Positions 7,460-14,728 of a stretch of 14,728 nucleotides of DNA are shown in pieces. The DNA is from Thermoflavifilum sp. (GTDB lineage Bacteria; Bacteroidota; Bacteroidia; Chitinophagales; Chitinophagaceae). The translations under genes were made by a program, and so were the position numbers. The stretch covers positions 1 through 14,728 of the forward strand of contig JADGHY010000026.1 of the NCBI GenBank assembly GCA_019683625.1, in the 5' to 3' direction. Each line of letters opens with the position of its first letter. Position 1 is the stretch's first letter. A model generated the notes under the pieces. The model made no database searches and was not told the DNA's origin. It saw only the letters and a list, made by a program, of their open reading frames with translations.

Positions 7460-9037
7460 TTATTGCATGAGCTGGCTGGTTTTATCTACGATTTTATGAA
7501 TCACTGCATCGAGTTGTTCCAGTGATTCCTGTATGAGAGGCATCAATTCCGGATGATCTAAATGATTGCGAATATGATAGTGTTCTTCAAGCAACATGAA
7601 AAGGCCCATCAGGGCTGAAGCAGGCCCACGTACTTCGTGTGCACTGATGTAGGCGATTTCCCGAAGTTGTTCATTTTGCCGCAAAATAGCCTGTTCATAT
7701 TCTTTTTGCAGCTGAATATCTTGTGTGGCACCAATCATGCGCACAGGCTGCTGATGCTCATCGTATAAAATATAAGCACGGTCCAACACGTATTTGTATT
7801 TGCCGTTTCCGCATCGCAGCCGGTATTCATCGGCCCATAGAGAACGTTTTTCCTGCAGGGCGCGTTGAATGCCCTGCAAAACCCGCTCTTTATCGTCAGG
7901 ATGCAGGTTTGCTTCCCAGAGCTGGCCGCCCTGATCGGTAGGTTCATAACCAAACATTTGCCAGAACTGGTTGTTAAAAACTACCCGATTGCTCCGGATA
8001 TCCCAATCCCAGATCGCATCGTTGGTAGCTTTTGTCACAAGATCATATCGCTCGAGGGCTTCTTCGAGTTGTAATTCCTGTTCCTTTAAGGAAGTGATGT
8101 CGTGCAGCATACAAGCTACCCCAACAACCTGTCGTTTGCTATTGAAAATGGGATTCAGCGACACATGCGCATATCTTATTTTCTCTTCAGGTGGCAACAC
8201 GTCTTTTTCTTCAAATTCCACCTTTTCACCTGCCAGGGCTCTGCGATAAGCATCTATCCAATGTGCAGCCTGTTCGGTATTATCATAATCCGGAATCCAC
8301 AACAGCTGCCCAACTTCTATGGTTTTGCCGGTTCTGAGCTGCATAATGCTTGCAAAAGCCTGATTGAATACCATTAACCGGTATTGGGTATCAATGGCCC
8401 AGATGGCGTCGTCGGTACTGTTAATGATAGCTTGCAGTTTATGTTCCAGCTCGGCCAGATCTTCCTGTGCCTCTACTACGGCGCTGATATCGCGTACATA
8501 GGTAAGCCTCGCATCTTTCCCCTGGAACACTACCGGATGGGTGTAAATTTCCACAGTCAAGGGTTTCCCGTCTTTTCGCAAATGCCTCCATCGCCCCCAG
8601 TAATGAATGGTTTTATCGGCAATGGAATGATTCAAGGATAAAAATCGCTCTCGCTCTTCCGGCGGGCGAATATCCAGCAAGGTCATCTGCAGGAATTCCT
8701 CACGCGTATAACCATATTGCGCTTCCGTGGCTTTGTTGACTTCCAGAAAACGAAAAGTTTGCACATCAAATACATATAGCGGTTGAGGATTCTCTAAAAA
8801 CAATCTTTTATAATCTTCTTCTGCCCGAGTGAGATGTTTGTGTAACCTTCTGATAAAGATAAATAGCAGGATGGCCGTGATGACCACATACCCGATGCCT
8901 TTGGCTGTTTGCCAATGTTCCACCGCTTGCCAGCCGGTTCTTTGCGCGAGCGCAGCAAGCAGGCGGTCACTATACACAATCCAGATGATGCCTATGAGCA
9001 AATACAGCAATGCGATGACGAAGGGAGTGCGTTTCAT
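7460..9037 (-). CDS. Membrane-bound triple-PAS sensor with a histidine-kinase dimerisation segment but no ATPase domain
   Basis: This 525-residue protein has two membrane helices (about residues 5-23 and 47-64) flanking a short outer loop that starts WIVYSDRLL. Three PAS domains follow (about 75-187, 200-317 and 329-443); the third has the PAS-plus-PAC form with LHPDDKERV and RMIGATQDI. The last 70 residues contain AYISAHEVRGPASALMGL, the H-box of a HisKA dimerisation domain with the predicted phospho-accepting His467. The protein then stops, with no N, G1 or G2 box of a HATPase domain. It therefore cannot phosphorylate itself as it stands; it might act through a partner kinase or by binding. 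The ATG at 9037 is preferred to the TTG at 9076. No response regulator lies beside it. Confidence 0.85.
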   Translation of the reverse strand: MKRTPFVIALLYLLIGIIWIVYSDRLLAALAQRTGWQAVEHWQTAKGIGYVVITAILLFIFIRRLHKHLTRAEEDYKRLFLENPQPLYVFDVQTFRFLEVNKATEAQYGYTREEFLQMTLLDIRPPEERERFLSLNHSIADKTIHYWGRWRHLRKDGKPLTVEIYTHPVVFQGKDARLTYVRDISAVVEAQEDLAELEHKLQAIINSTDDAIWAIDTQYRLMVFNQAFASIMQLRTGKTIEVGQLLWIPDYDNTEQAAHWIDAYRRALAGEKVEFEEKDVLPPEEKIRYAHVSLNPIFNSKRQVVGVACMLHDITSLKEQELQLEEALERYDLVTKATNDAIWDWDIRSNRVVFNNQFWQMFGYEPTDQGGQLWEANLHPDDKERVLQGIQRALQEKRSLWADEYRLRCGNGKYKYVLDRAYILYDEHQQPVRMIGATQDIQLQKEYEQAILRQNEQLREIAYISAHEVRGPASALMGLFMLLEEHYHIRNHLDHPELMPLIQESLEQLDAVIHKIVDKTSQLMQ

Positions 9038-9074
9038 AGGCGAGGAAGATCTGGGACAAAACCGATTCGATACC

Positions 9075-9105
9075 AAAAGATAAAGGAAATCCGGTGAAAC
9101 GACAA
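9075..9105 (-). promoter_or_regulatory. Promoter for the PAS sensor gene
   Basis: On the minus strand a -33 TTG (9105-9103) is followed after 20 bases by TATCTTTT (9082-9075), which matches TAnnTTTG at five of its six fixed positions and is itself followed by G. The spacing fits the known Bacteroidota arrangement. It lies 37 bases upstream of the ATG at 9037, inside the stretch that would be coding if the TTG at 9076 were the start, and so favours the ATG. Confidence 0.45.
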
Positions 9106-9139
9106 GATTTTTTCAGCCATTAACAAACCGGAGAATCCG

Positions 9140-9147
9140 TATTTTTG
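9140..9147 (+). promoter_or_regulatory. -7 promoter element upstream of pyrR
   Basis: TATTTTTG is a full match to TAnnTTTG. It ends 18 bases before the GTG at 9166, and it overlaps the in-frame TTG at 9145, which therefore cannot easily be the start codon. No -33 TTG is visible. With the promoter on the other strand it makes this 128-base gap a divergent control region. Confidence 0.45.
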
Positions 9148-9165
9148 AACGTCAAACACGAAAGG

Positions 9166-9708
9166 GTGAAACGCATTGCCAATGCCCATCAGTTAGCACT
9201 TACCATTGATCGGCTGTGTTTTGAATTATTGGAAAAACATGGGGATTTCCAACAGTCGGCCCTCATCGGATTGCAACCTCGCGGGGTGAGGCTATCAGAT
9301 CGGATTTATCAGCGCCTGTTGCATTTTCAGCCTCATTTGCAACTGCGCTATGGCAAATTGGATATTACCTTCTACCGGGATGATTTTAAACAACGTTCAG
9401 CCAGCTTAATTCCCAATGCCACCGACATCGATTTTGCCGTGGAAGGCTTGCGGGTGATTTTAATTGATGACGTATTATACACCGGTCGCACCATACGCTC
9501 GGCATTAGACGCCATACTGGATTTTGGCCGGCCGGCGGGCGTGGAATTGCTGGTATTGATTGACCGCAAGTTTAGCCGCCAGCTGCCCATCCAGGCCGAT
9601 TATGTGGGCAAGCGCATCGATGCCATTGTCTCGCAAAAGGTAAGGGTGTGCTGGAAGGAAATACATGGCCAGGATGAGGTGCTCCTGCTGGATGAACACG
9701 AGACCTGA
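9166..9708 (+). CDS. pyrR: PyrR: pyrimidine regulatory protein / uracil phosphoribosyltransferase family
   Basis: This 180-residue protein matches the PyrR family over its length. The PRPP-binding motif VILIDDVLYTGRT is at about residues 97-109, and other family segments are ALIGLQPRG, LDITFYRDD, FGRPAGVELLVLIDR and LPIQADYVGK. PyrR in Gram-positive bacteria binds pyr mRNA to control its transcription and also converts uracil and PRPP to UMP; in Bacteroidota only the second role or an unknown regulatory role may apply. No pyr biosynthesis gene is next to it here. The GTG at 9166 is chosen because it places the conserved LTIDRLC about 12 residues in, as in relatives I recall, and because the TTG at 9145 overlaps the promoter. 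With the TTG the protein would be 187 residues. Confidence 0.9.
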   Translation: MKRIANAHQLALTIDRLCFELLEKHGDFQQSALIGLQPRGVRLSDRIYQRLLHFQPHLQLRYGKLDITFYRDDFKQRSASLIPNATDIDFAVEGLRVILIDDVLYTGRTIRSALDAILDFGRPAGVELLVLIDRKFSRQLPIQADYVGKRIDAIVSQKVRVCWKEIHGQDEVLLLDEHET

Positions 9709-9721
9709 AAACCCACTTGCC

Positions 9722-10774
9722 ATGCATCCTTCCCAGATTACTGATCCTGTATCTACGGCCTTGCTGGGTTTCGGACTTTCCGGAAAATATTTCCATGCCC
9801 CTTTTCTGAAAAAGAATCCCTGCTTTCGGGTAACGGCTATCCTGCAGCGTCAGGGAGAAGAAGGACTTCAGCTGTTTCCCGAAGCCCGGTTGTTTCGCGA
9901 TAGCGAAACCTTATTGCACCAGGCTGATGCGGAACTGGTAATCATCACTACGCCTAACGATACCCATTTCCCCTTGGCCATGCAGGCCCTTCGGGCTGGC
10001 AAACACGTGGTGCTGGAAAAGCCTGTCACCCTCACCGGTGCTGAAATGGCCGAATTGATGAACCTTGCCGAGAGGCAGAACTTATTATTGGTACCCTTTC
10101 ACAACAGGCGTTTCGACAGCGGATTTCGAACGGTCCAGCAAATCCTGCAATCCGGATACATCGGGGAAGTGGTGGAGGCCAGCTTTCAGTTTAACCGCTG
10201 GCGCCCCCAGCCACGGCAACACTGGCGCGAGCAGGCTTTGCCAGGAAGCGGCATCTTGTACGATCTTGGCCCCCATCTCATTGACCATGCCCTGTGCTTG
10301 TTTGGCCGGCCCCAATGGATTACAGCCTATATCGGCCATCAACGCCCTGATACGCACACAGACGATATGTTTGAAATCTGGTTAGCCTATGAAAAACGCA
10401 TGGTGAAACTCTATGCGGGCATGCTGGTCTGCGAGCCTTCCCCACGATATGTACTGAGAGGCACCAAAGGCGTTTTTGTAAAAAATAGCGATGACCCGCA
10501 GGAGGCAAGGCTTCGGCAGGGACATTCCCCCGATGAGCCAGACTGGGGTATGGAACCTGCCAATGCCTGGGGCCTGATATACCCGGCTACTGCTCATCCC
10601 AACGCATTTCCTTCCCTACGCGGAGATTACGGACTATTTTACCGGCAACTTTACCGCGCACTCCGGTTACGGCAAAGCCCACCCGTTAGCGCTATGGATG
10701 GATACTACACAATCCGATTGATTGAACTGGCCCGGGAGAGTTTTGCCCGAAAGCAATGGGTAGCATTTACCTGA
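9722..10774 (+). CDS. Gfo/Idh/MocA-family NAD(P)-dependent oxidoreductase
   Basis: This 350-residue protein has an N-terminal Rossmann fold with GFGLSGKYFHAPF (residues 16-28), the family motif EKPVTLT at about 99-105 that contains the catalytic Lys, and DLGPHLIDH (181-189) in the C-terminal sheet domain with the usual His. The GxGLSGxxFHAPF form is shared with the YdgJ/YhhX and YvaA (IolW) subgroup, some of which oxidise scyllo-inositol, so a polyol or sugar substrate is likely but unproven. The ATG at 9722 is used; an in-frame ATG at 9665 would overlap the pyrR end by 44 bases and add residues unlike the family. It starts 13 bases after pyrR, so the two probably share a transcript. Confidence 0.9.
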   Translation: MHPSQITDPVSTALLGFGLSGKYFHAPFLKKNPCFRVTAILQRQGEEGLQLFPEARLFRDSETLLHQADAELVIITTPNDTHFPLAMQALRAGKHVVLEKPVTLTGAEMAELMNLAERQNLLLVPFHNRRFDSGFRTVQQILQSGYIGEVVEASFQFNRWRPQPRQHWREQALPGSGILYDLGPHLIDHALCLFGRPQWITAYIGHQRPDTHTDDMFEIWLAYEKRMVKLYAGMLVCEPSPRYVLRGTKGVFVKNSDDPQEARLRQGHSPDEPDWGMEPANAWGLIYPATAHPNAFPSLRGDYGLFYRQLYRALRLRQSPPVSAMDGYYTIRLIELARESFARKQWVAFT

Positions 10775-10815
10775 TACCCGCAACAAAGCATTTCCCCGAA
10801 AATAGAACTAAATAC

Positions 10816-10823
10816 TATCTTTG
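10816..10823 (+). promoter_or_regulatory. -7 promoter element upstream of secDF
   Basis: TATCTTTG is a full match to TAnnTTTG, 38 bases before the secDF ATG and 41 bases after the previous stop. A TTT about 22 bases upstream is only a weak -33 candidate. Confidence 0.5.
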
Positions 10824-10861
10824 CGAGTCTTGGCATGTATCACAAAAAATAATCATAACTT

Positions 10862-13800
10862 ATGCAGATCAAGGGTTTAGTGAAATTCTTCACCGTGGTG
10901 CTGATCCTTATTTCCCTCTATCAGCTTTCTTTTACGGTGGTGGTGAAACGATATGAATCCAAAATCAGAAAAGAAGCGCAAACTTTTGTTCAGAAGCATT
11001 ATCCCACACCTGTTGAAAAATATCCCAATAATCCTGCACTTCAAAAGGCCTATGCCGATACGCTTGAACAGCTGATTGCAGACCGGATTCAGCATATTGA
11101 AGACAGCACCCGCGATGAAGTGATTTACAACACCTTAATCAATAAATATACTTACGAACAGGCCAAGGAGCAGGAACTGAATCTGGGCCTTGACCTGCAA
11201 GGGGGAATGAACGTGGTTCTGGAAGTATCTGTGGAAGACTTGATTCGTTCGATGGCCAATCATTCCAAGGATCCCGCCTTCAACCGTGCTCTGGAATTGG
11301 CCAGCCAGCGCAGGGGCGCCAGCGGAAAAGATTTTGTCACCCTTTTTTACGAAGCCTGGAAAGAGGTAAAACCTGCCAATGAACGACTGGCACCGCTTTT
11401 CGTGAATGCTTTTCAAAATAAAATCAACTATAATTCTTCGGATGATCAGGTGATTAATGTCATCCGCAATGAAGCCAATGATGCCATCAAACGCACATAC
11501 AACGTGCTGTTGCAACGCATCGATAAATTTGGTGTGGCTCAGCCCAATATTAATTTAGACCTCAACCGGGGCATCATCACTGTGGAATTACCTGGCGTGC
11601 ACAATCCCGATCGGGTGCGCAAATACCTGCAAGCCACCGCAAAATTGGAGTTCTGGGAAACTTATGAGCTGGATCAAAACTTTTACAACAATGTGCTGGT
11701 GCCCATGAATAATGCCATCGCACAATACCTGGCCAGTGAAAATACCCATCCGGATACCGCCAAAACTTCTTCCGCCGCCGGCACATCAACGGACACCTCT
11801 GGCAATAGCCTGCGAGCTTTTATCCATGAACGTCCTGCCAAAACCTCATCCGATACCAGCAATGAACTGATTGCCCAGCAAAAGCAAAATCCCCTCTTTG
11901 CCATCCTGCATCAATCACCCGGCAGGCCCATCATCGGCACCATTCGGCTTGCCGACACCCCATTGCTGAACTACTATCTTTCGCTGGATGCAGTCAAAAA
12001 TGTATTGCCAAGAGACCTGAAGTTTTTATACGGCTCCGAAGCCAGCAATCGGGACAAGAAATCAGATTTCATCAATGTGTATGCCATCAAAACTATTCCC
12101 GGCACCGATCAGCCCCTGCTCGATGGCTCACATGTGGTGGATGCCCGCGCCGATGTAAATCCTACGGGAGGAGGATATGAAGTGGAAATGCGCATGGATA
12201 ATACCGGTGCGCGCATCTGGAAAAAAATGACCGGAGATAATGTGGGCAAATGCATTGCCATCGTACTCGACGATGAAGTGGTATCCGCACCGGTTGTGCA
12301 ATCTGAAATATCGGGCGGCATTTCTTCCATTACGGGTAACTTCACTGCACAACAGGCGCAGGACCTTGCCAATATCCTGCAAACCGGAAAATTGCCGGTG
12401 CCCGCTCATATCGTACAAGAGCAAGTGGTGGGCCCCACCTTGGGGAAAGAGTCTATTCAGGCCGGCATCAAATCCTTCGTGCTCTCCTTTGTGATCATCT
12501 TCGTCCTCATGCTGATTTATTTCAACAATGGAGGCATGGTGGCCAATATTGCCTTAATCCTGAATTTGCTGTTTACCGTGGGTGTGCTGGCAGCACTGGG
12601 CGCAACCCTCACTATGCCTGGCATCGCCGGTCTGGTACTCACGATTGGCATGGCTGTGGATACCAACGTGATTATCTTTGAACGCATCAAGGAAGAACTC
12701 TATCAGGGTAAAGGTTATTTGCAGGCTATCGCTGATGGATATCGGCATTCCTATGCTCCTGTGCTCGATGCCCACGTGACGATGCTGCTGACAGCCATCA
12801 TTTTGTACTATTTCGGCTTAGGACCGGTACGCGGATTTGCCACCACCCAAATTTTGGGTATCCTGCTTTCGTTATTTACCGGTATTCTGGTATCCCGGCT
12901 GGTGGAGGATTTCTGGACCAATAAAAAACGCCATTTCGAATATTTCACCGGCCTTTCCAGAGCCATTTTCCGCAAAGCTCATTTCAAATTCATCGAAAAC
13001 CGCAAATATGCTTATGTGATTTCCGGCATCCTCATGTTGCTGGGACTTTCGTCGTATTTTCATGGTTTTAATGAGGGGGTGGAATTTAAAGGCGGGCGTA
13101 GTTACGACATTCAATTTACCCAACCTTATACCACCGAAGAAATTGCTCACTCCCTGCAACCATTGCTGGGTGAATTTCCCGTGGTAAAAACCCTGGGTAC
13201 CCACAATGTGATAAACATCACCACTTCTTACCTGATTGATCAGAGTGGGGAAAAAATCGACTCCATGGTTCAGCATACCCTGTTTGTTGGCCTGCAGCCC
13301 TACCTGCCCAAAGGAACAGACTTTCAGACCTTCCGCTCCAAATATATCATCGGCTCACAAACCGTGCTGCCCACCATTTCCGAAGACCTGAAACGCGGAG
13401 CCGTTAAGGCCACCATCTTTGCGGTAATCATCATTTTCCTCTATATCCTGATCCGCTTCCGCAGATGGCAATATTCCCTGGGCACCATCCTCTCGTTGGT
13501 ACACGACGTGCTGGTGATTTTATTTGTGTTTTCCTACCTGCGCAAATGGATACCTGAGCTGGAAATCAATCAGCAGTTCATTGCGGCCATCCTTACCGTG
13601 ATTGGTTATTCGATGAATGATACGGTGATCGTGTTCGACCGCGTACGGGAATATTTCCGGGAAATGAAAGGGGCCGACAAGGTAACCATTATTGATAAAG
13701 CCATTAACGACACACTCACGCGCACGATCATGACTTCGCTGACGGTGTTTGTAACGATTCTGATTCTCTTTCTGTTTGGCGGAGAATCTATCCGGGGATT

Positions 13801-13963
13801 TTCTTTTGCCATGCTGGTAGGGATTCTCACTGGCACCTATTCCTCTATTTTCATCGCCTCTCCGGTATTGGTTGATTTTGATCGGAAGAATAGATTACAT
13901 GCAAGCGAATCCGCCAAGGTGCAGGCTCCGGCCTATACCCCCCGGAAAGCCACGGCAAAATGA
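10862..13963 (+). CDS. secDF: SecDF fusion, protein translocase accessory subunit
   Basis: This 1033-residue inner-membrane protein joins SecD and SecF, which use the proton gradient to help pull secreted proteins through SecYEG. After the first membrane helix (about 7-26) comes the SecD motif LGLDLQGGMNVVLEV (108-122) and a large periplasmic region. That region is interrupted at about 295-345 by a Ser/Thr/Ala-rich stretch. It is followed by five clustered helices with GMAVDTNVIIFERIKEE near 595. The SecF half begins near 700, with FNEGVEFKGGRSYDIQF (about 737) and GYSMNDTVIVFDRVREYF near 915, giving about 12 membrane helices in all. Fused SecDF proteins of about 1000 residues are usual in Bacteroidota. 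The ATG gives a normal start. Confidence 0.96.
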   Translation: MQIKGLVKFFTVVLILISLYQLSFTVVVKRYESKIRKEAQTFVQKHYPTPVEKYPNNPALQKAYADTLEQLIADRIQHIEDSTRDEVIYNTLINKYTYEQAKEQELNLGLDLQGGMNVVLEVSVEDLIRSMANHSKDPAFNRALELASQRRGASGKDFVTLFYEAWKEVKPANERLAPLFVNAFQNKINYNSSDDQVINVIRNEANDAIKRTYNVLLQRIDKFGVAQPNINLDLNRGIITVELPGVHNPDRVRKYLQATAKLEFWETYELDQNFYNNVLVPMNNAIAQYLASENTHPDTAKTSSAAGTSTDTSGNSLRAFIHERPAKTSSDTSNELIAQQKQNPLFAILHQSPGRPIIGTIRLADTPLLNYYLSLDAVKNVLPRDLKFLYGSEASNRDKKSDFINVYAIKTIPGTDQPLLDGSHVVDARADVNPTGGGYEVEMRMDNTGARIWKKMTGDNVGKCIAIVLDDEVVSAPVVQSEISGGISSITGNFTAQQAQDLANILQTGKLPVPAHIVQEQVVGPTLGKESIQAGIKSFVLSFVIIFVLMLIYFNNGGMVANIALILNLLFTVGVLAALGATLTMPGIAGLVLTIGMAVDTNVIIFERIKEELYQGKGYLQAIADGYRHSYAPVLDAHVTMLLTAIILYYFGLGPVRGFATTQILGILLSLFTGILVSRLVEDFWTNKKRHFEYFTGLSRAIFRKAHFKFIENRKYAYVISGILMLLGLSSYFHGFNEGVEFKGGRSYDIQFTQPYTTEEIAHSLQPLLGEFPVVKTLGTHNVINITTSYLIDQSGEKIDSMVQHTLFVGLQPYLPKGTDFQTFRSKYIIGSQTVLPTISEDLKRGAVKATIFAVIIIFLYILIRFRRWQYSLGTILSLVHDVLVILFVFSYLRKWIPELEINQQFIAAILTVIGYSMNDTVIVFDRVREYFREMKGADKVTIIDKAINDTLTRTIMTSLTVFVTILILFLFGGESIRGFSFAMLVGILTGTYSSIFIASPVLVDFDRKNRLHASESAKVQAPAYTPRKATAK

Positions 13964-13994
13964 GCCTGATGTGCCGGCGAACCCTCAGGCCGGC
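13964..13994. terminator. Possible bidirectional hairpin between convergent secDF and dehydrogenase genes
   Basis: GCCGGC at 13973-13978 is repeated at 13989-13994 and, being self-complementary, can form a stem with a 10-base loop. An alternative pairing is GCCTGA (13964-13969) with TCAGGC (13985-13990). Neither is followed by a T-run on either strand. The 21-base gap between two converging stops makes a shared terminator plausible, but the sequence support is weak. Confidence 0.25.
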
Positions 13995-14674
13995 AACCCG
14001 CCATACATGGGGAAAGTGGTACCCGTGATGGATCGGGCCCGATGGGAAACCAGGAAAGCGATGAGTTCTGCAATATCTTCCGGAGGCGTCCATTTGGCAA
14101 TATCTGTTGCCGAAGCGCCTTGCATGTTAGTCGGTGTACGGATGATAGCCGGCAAGATGCAATTTGCCCGCACCTGATAGGGTCTGCCTTCTTCGGCAGC
14201 AGCCAGGGTAAGAGTAAGTTCGGCTGCCTTGCTGGCTGCATAGAGTGCAGCATCCTTCCCGGGCTTTATTGCGGTTCGTGCCGCTACCGTAACAATGGCT
14301 CCATCTCTTCTCTGGATCAGCACAGGCATCAGCTCTGCCAGCAAGTGGAAAGTAGCCTTTGCATGCAGGTCAAATAAAAATTGAAAATCATCCTCGGTAG
14401 CATCGGCAAGCCGTGTACCACCCCTGAAGCCACCTGCCAAATGAACTAATCCGGCAATTTCCCCTGAATCCATAACCCATTGCCTGATCTGTTCCCGCCG
14501 GGTGATATCTACCAGATGAATCTGCAGGGAAGATTCGGGAAAGCGTTCCCGTATCTGCTGCATAGAGGCATGAGTATGCGCGGCGATACTAAGCGTCCAA
14601 CCATCTTGCAACAAGCGGGGAATCACCGCCATGCCAAGCCCGCCGGAAGCTCCTGTGATCAATAAGTTAGCCAT
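13985..14674 (-). CDS. Short-chain dehydrogenase/reductase with an atypical active site
   Basis: This 229-residue Rossmann protein starts with LLITGASGGLG (residues 4-14), the nucleotide-binding TGxxxGxG motif, and has the catalytic YAASK with Tyr145 and Lys149. Two other active-site positions differ from classical members of the family. The Ser 13 residues before the Tyr is Ala132 (in TVAARTA), and the Asn of the usual VNL segment is His104 (in FDLHAKATF). The segments HLAGGFRGG, ILPAIIRTPTN and AKWTPPEDIAELI recall quinoid dihydropteridine reductase, which also lacks the Ser. The end, SITGTTFPMYGG, is typical of many bacterial members. It could be a pteridine-type or other reductase; the substrate is not known. 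It converges on secDF. Confidence 0.88.
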   Translation of the reverse strand: MANLLITGASGGLGMAVIPRLLQDGWTLSIAAHTHASMQQIRERFPESSLQIHLVDITRREQIRQWVMDSGEIAGLVHLAGGFRGGTRLADATEDDFQFLFDLHAKATFHLLAELMPVLIQRRDGAIVTVAARTAIKPGKDAALYAASKAAELTLTLAAAEEGRPYQVRANCILPAIIRTPTNMQGASATDIAKWTPPEDIAELIAFLVSHRARSITGTTFPMYGGLPA

Positions 14675-14728
14675 ATCACATCAAATTTGGTTTCAATTAT
14701 CCTATTTCAGAAAGCTTAAAATTACAGC

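Noticed and set aside
14682..14689. CAAATTTG upstream of the minus-strand dehydrogenase as a -7 element.
   Set aside because: It differs from the consensus at the first base, lies only 7 bases from the ATG and is self-complementary, so the match is weak. TAATTTTA at 14724-14717 is no better.
1..14728. Defence system, CRISPR array, prophage, transposon or tRNA in the window.
   Set aside because: I read both strands for repeats, integrase or transposase motifs, cas-like proteins and tRNA-like cloverleaf sequence and saw none. The gaps are short and filled by housekeeping-type genes.

Overview
This window is a stretch of ordinary bacterial chromosome, very probably from a member of the Bacteroidota and most likely the family Chitinophagaceae. 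Three things point that way: SecD and SecF are fused in one long protein, a TonB-type gene sits directly upstream of folC, and several gene starts are preceded by the Bacteroidota -7 promoter element TAnnTTTG rather than by clear Shine-Dalgarno sites. By eye the base composition is moderate, near half G+C. A thermophilic relative such as Thermoflavifilum is possible, but that is only an impression.

Layout from left to right: the C-terminal end of an arginase-family ureohydrolase (cut by the window edge) is followed 3 bases later by a four-helix membrane protein of unknown function. Next come a radical SAM enzyme of an uncharacterised but recognisable family, a TonB-like periplasmic protein, the folate enzyme FolC, a secreted lipoprotein esterase and the DNA polymerase III delta subunit HolA. 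All of these are on the plus strand. On the minus strand, converging on holA, lie a membrane protein of unknown function and, upstream of it, a three-PAS sensor protein that has a histidine-kinase dimerisation segment but no ATP-binding domain. Divergent from the sensor are pyrR and a Gfo/Idh/MocA oxidoreductase, then the SecDF protein-export gene. A short-chain dehydrogenase that lacks two of the four usual active-site residues converges on secDF from the minus strand.

The genes do not form one pathway. They are mostly housekeeping genes (folate, pyrimidine salvage or regulation, replication clamp loading, protein export) mixed with a few accessory enzymes. Intergenic gaps are short (none above about 140 bases), and I see no tRNA, rRNA, CRISPR array, insertion sequence, phage or plasmid marker. 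I did not find an obvious new multigene system. The items most worth a second look are the radical SAM family, the sensor without an ATPase domain, the atypical dehydrogenase, the TonB gene with no ExbB or ExbD beside it, and a repeated or palindromic element around the holA promoter.
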